From Buttiauxella sp049686335 (GTDB lineage Bacteria > Pseudomonadota > Gammaproteobacteria > Enterobacterales > Enterobacteriaceae), in contig NZ_JBAVHX010000021.1 in assembly GCF_049686335.1 (NCBI RefSeq), positions 62,001 to 126,000 on the forward strand: 64,000 nt of DNA. Direction: 5' to 3'. Below the pieces are notes generated by a model that did no database searches, was not told the DNA's origin, and saw only the letters and a program-made list of their open reading frames with translations. The position numbers were made by a program, and so were the translations under genes. Below, piece by piece: positions 61,656 to 64,000 of the stretch (position 1 is the first letter of the stretch; every line of letters begins with the position of its first letter).

Positions 61656-62129
61656 TCAGAGTTCGTTAAGGTTATCGAGAACTTTTCCCAGCGACAGGTT
61701 CATTTTTTCCACCTGCGAGACGCTCATTCCCTTAAAACCTTTCTCAAAAACTTTGCCTGCCAGACGGTAAGCTTCTTCTACTTTTTCCTGCCCAACGGCG
61801 GTCAACATCACTTCGGTTACCCGGGCATCTTGTTCGCTGCTGGCGGTGCTGACCAGACCTTCATCACGCAGACGGCCAACAATCTTGGTCACGGTAGGCA
61901 TTTTTACCATCGCGTATTCGGAGATTTGCGAAATGCTGGCCTTGCCATACTGATGTGTAACCATTAAAACGCGGAACCCGGACACGTCCAGCTGCGCCTT
62001 TTTTAGCGTGATTTCCATGATTTGGGTATAGCGGGCGTAGACGTTGACTATCCAGTAAAACGGGAACTCTTCACGATGAAAAGCGGTATCCGCAGGCTGA
62101 TCATCCGGTGTTTTTTTGAGGCTATTCAT
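61656..62129 (-). CDS. iacR: MarR-family regulator, likely IacR
   Basis: A 157-aa winged-helix regulator (SGFRVLMVTHQYGKASISQI, VKMPTVTKIVGRLRDEGLVS, then the wing SSEQDARVTEVMLTAVG). IacR proteins repress iac genes and are released by IAA. The start MNSLKKTPDD was chosen for AAGGA 6 nt upstream; the frame stays open 39 codons upstream with no support. It lies upstream of the operon in the same orientation and is divergent from the MFS permease. Confidence 0.9.
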   Translation of the reverse strand: MNSLKKTPDDQPADTAFHREEFPFYWIVNVYARYTQIMEITLKKAQLDVSGFRVLMVTHQYGKASISQISEYAMVKMPTVTKIVGRLRDEGLVSTASSEQDARVTEVMLTAVGQEKVEEAYRLAGKVFEKGFKGMSVSQVEKMNLSLGKVLDNLNEL

Positions 62130-62304
62130 GAAGTTCCTTACCGAAAAAGTCTTAGATTTAGCGATTATACCTGCTAAACCCTGGCCGCTATAGCGCTTCG
62201 GGTACTGCCATGGAGAGATCCCGGTTTTTGGGCGATTACCGCACACTTAATGATTCAAAAATGCCACACGGCCAACAATTACGTATCATTTATCAAACAC
62301 TGCA

Positions 62305-62334
62305 TTGACATCCATTCCTCCTCTTTCCTATACG
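62305..62334 (+). promoter_or_regulatory. Candidate promoter of the MFS permease
   Basis: TTGACA (62305-62310) is followed 18 bp later by TATACG, a plausible sigma-70 pair about 100 bp upstream of the permease ATG in the divergent iacR gap. Confidence 0.5.
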
Positions 62335-62428
62335 TTAGCGCACGTGTTTGCGTTGTCTGGGATCGGCAGCACTCCATCCATGACAACACCGAAAACATCA
62401 TACTAATAAAGATAACGTGGAGTTCTTA

Positions 62429-63817
62429 ATGAACGAAAACTCTTCTCTGGAACAGGCTCGCTCCGAGGTTTTGGCCCCGCCATCGTCAAACGAAGTCGCG
62501 CTCGATCCCCGGCAACAGGCGGTGATCAAAAAGCTGTTTCGTCGGTTGATCATCTTCTTGTTTGTGCTGTTTGTTTTTTCGTATCTGGACCGCATTAATA
62601 TTGGCTTTGCCGGTTTAACCATGGGCAAAGATCTGGGGCTGACCAGCACCATGTTTGGCCTTGCGACCACGTTGTTTTATGTGATGTATGTTATCTGCGG
62701 TGTGCCAAGTAACATCATGCTGAGTATTGTCGGCGCCCGGCGCTGGATTGCCGTTTTGATGGTGGTCTGGGGGATTGCGTCTACCGCGACGATGTTTGCC
62801 ACCGGCCCTGGAAGTCTTTACGTTTTGCGTATGCTGGTAGGGATTGCGGAAGCCGGATTCTTACCGGGTTTATTGCTCTATTTAACTTACTGGTTCCCCA
62901 CGCAATATCGCGCTCGGGCAAATGCGTTATTTATGATTGCCATGCCCGTCACGATGGCATTAGGTTCACTCGCTTCCGGTTATATTCTCAATATGGATGG
63001 CCTGCTCAGTCTTAAAGGTTGGCAATGGCTGTTCCTGCTCGAAGGCTTCCCGTCAGTGTTATTAGGGCTGGTGGTGTGGTTCTGGCTGGATGATTCACCG
63101 GCAAAAGCCAAATGGCTGACCGCCGACGATAAAGCCTGTCTCAACGAGATGATGGAAGCGGACAGACTGAATAATCAGAAGTCGCAACAGAGTGCAAACC
63201 TCGGCCCGACGTCGAATCGCAGCATGCTGCGGGAGTTATTTACGCCGGTCATAATGCTTTATACGGTGGCCTATTTCTGCCTGACTAACACCTTAAGTGC
63301 ATTGAGCGTCTGGACGCCACTTATCCTGCGCAGTTTTAATCAGGAAAGTAATAACATCACCATCGGCTTGCTCAGTGCCATCCCGCAAATTTGTACCATT
63401 GTCGGGATGATTTGGTGGAGTAAGCGTTCCGACCGCTTTAATGAACGTAAAATTCACACCCTGTTGCCGTATCTGTTTGCCGCCGCAGGCTGGATTTTAA
63501 CGGCCTCAAGCAGCAACCCGATGCTGCAATTTAGTGGGATCGTGATGGCCTCAGCGGGTGCTTTTGCCGCGATGGTGATTTTCTGGACCACGCCTGACCA
63601 ATCCATCTCTCTGCAAGCCCGCGCGTTGGGGATTGCAGTGATCAACGCCACCGGCATGACAGGTGCGGCATTGGGGCCACTGTTAATGGGCTGGATGAAA
63701 GATGTCACCGGTAATTTCAATGCCGGGATCTATATGGTGGCAGGTTTCCTGGTGTTGGGTGCTTTCATCATTTCATTGATTCCAATGAAAAAAATGGCGC
63801 AGAGAAACAGTATTTAA
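62429..63817 (+). CDS. MFS permease, ACS family (anion:cation symporter)
   Basis: A 462-aa, 12-helix transporter of the ACS subfamily used for organic and aromatic anions. FVFSYLDRINIGFAGLTMGK is the family hallmark, and GVPSNIMLSIVGARRWIA and VGIAEAGFLPGLLLYLTYW follow. It is divergent from iacR, so it may import IAA or a related acid and be under the same regulator. ATG 62429 has GGAG upstream; a GTG four codons earlier is less likely. Confidence 0.9.
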   Translation: MNENSSLEQARSEVLAPPSSNEVALDPRQQAVIKKLFRRLIIFLFVLFVFSYLDRINIGFAGLTMGKDLGLTSTMFGLATTLFYVMYVICGVPSNIMLSIVGARRWIAVLMVVWGIASTATMFATGPGSLYVLRMLVGIAEAGFLPGLLLYLTYWFPTQYRARANALFMIAMPVTMALGSLASGYILNMDGLLSLKGWQWLFLLEGFPSVLLGLVVWFWLDDSPAKAKWLTADDKACLNEMMEADRLNNQKSQQSANLGPTSNRSMLRELFTPVIMLYTVAYFCLTNTLSALSVWTPLILRSFNQESNNITIGLLSAIPQICTIVGMIWWSKRSDRFNERKIHTLLPYLFAAAGWILTASSSNPMLQFSGIVMASAGAFAAMVIFWTTPDQSISLQARALGIAVINATGMTGAALGPLLMGWMKDVTGNFNAGIYMVAGFLVLGAFIISLIPMKKMAQRNSI

Positions 63818-63836
63818 TCGCTTAAATCAGGCAATA

Positions 63837-63874
63837 AAAAAGCCCGGTCTGCCTCAAGCAGTACCGGGCTTTTT
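63837..63874. terminator. Bidirectional intrinsic terminator
   Basis: AAAAAGCCCGGT / ACCGGGCTTTTT with a 14-nt loop. It can end both the permease transcript and the converging metQ-like gene. Confidence 0.9.
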
Positions 63875-63892
63875 GTCGATTCAGGAAAGTCT

Positions 63893-64000
63893 TTACCAGC
63901 CCGCAACCGCACCGCCGTTAAAGATTTTTTCAGCGGCTTTCGCCACTTCAGGCGACTGATAGGATTGTAAAAACTCTTTCACATTTTCCGCGTCTTTATT
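63893..64000 (-). CDS. metQ: MetQ/NlpA-type methionine-binding lipoprotein, C-terminal end
   Basis: The last 35 codons and the stop lie in the window; the gene runs off the right edge. The C-terminus NKDAENVKEFLQSYQSPEVA ... FNGGAVAGW matches the end of E. coli MetQ, the substrate-binding lipoprotein of the methionine ABC transporter. NlpA paralogues share this region, so MetQ or NlpA cannot be separated here. Confidence 0.8.
   Translation of the reverse strand, partial: NKDAENVKEFLQSYQSPEVAKAAEKIFNGGAVAGW

Overview
The window is chromosomal DNA of an enterobacterium (family Enterobacteriaceae, not E. coli itself). Between positions 1 and 29,913 the gene order dedA-truA-usg-pdxB / flk / yfcJ / fabB / mnmC / yfcL-epmC-yfcA-mepA-aroC-prmB / smrB / sixA / fadJI / yfcZ / fadL / mlaA / yfdC / argW matches the E. 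coli minute-52 region, and the proteins are recognisably orthologous. The genus cannot be fixed from this sequence alone; Buttiauxella, Kluyvera, Enterobacter or Lelliottia-like hosts would fit. One departure from the E. coli order is a complete cytochrome c maturation operon (ccmABCDE-F-dsbE-ccmH) sitting between mlaA and yfdC.

Region 2 (about 29,891-45,864) is a roughly 16 kb integrative element in the 3' end of the tRNA-Arg(CCT) gene argW. It has a P4-type tyrosine integrase, an AlpA-like regulator, a large primase/helicase-like replication protein followed by an iteron-like repeat field, and then minus-strand cargo: a 151-aa protein, an ankyrin-repeat protein, a NucS/RecB-like nuclease with a possible PUA/EVE-like C-terminus, a full type I restriction-modification system (hsdR, hsdM, hsdS), and another PD-(D/E)XK nuclease. 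A 16-bp copy of the tRNA 3' end marks the right border. The element looks like a phage-satellite-type defence island.

Region 3 (45,963-50,517) starts with a large tandem array of REP-like palindromes. It is followed by a small locus with a type II dehydroquinase and an MHS-family transporter, transcribed divergently from a LysR regulator, then a small secreted protein and a YaiL-like DUF2058 protein.

Region 4 (50,577-63,817) is a catabolic cluster recognisable as the indole-3-acetic acid (auxin) degradation locus: iacH-A-B-I-C-D-E-F-G, an MHS transporter, catB and catA, all on the minus strand with short gaps, plus a MarR-type regulator (iacR) and a divergent MFS permease. Together these would take up IAA, oxidise the indole ring (IacA/IacE/IacG), process it with a Rieske oxygenase (IacC/IacD fed by IacF) to catechol, and cleave catechol to muconate and muconolactone (CatA, CatB). 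No catC is present in the window. The window ends in the C-terminus of a MetQ/NlpA-type lipoprotein.

Fatty-acid genes (fabB, fadIJ, fadL) carry recognisable FadR operators, and fabB also has a FabR palindrome. REP, ERIC and other palindromic repeats are numerous throughout, some inside operons.
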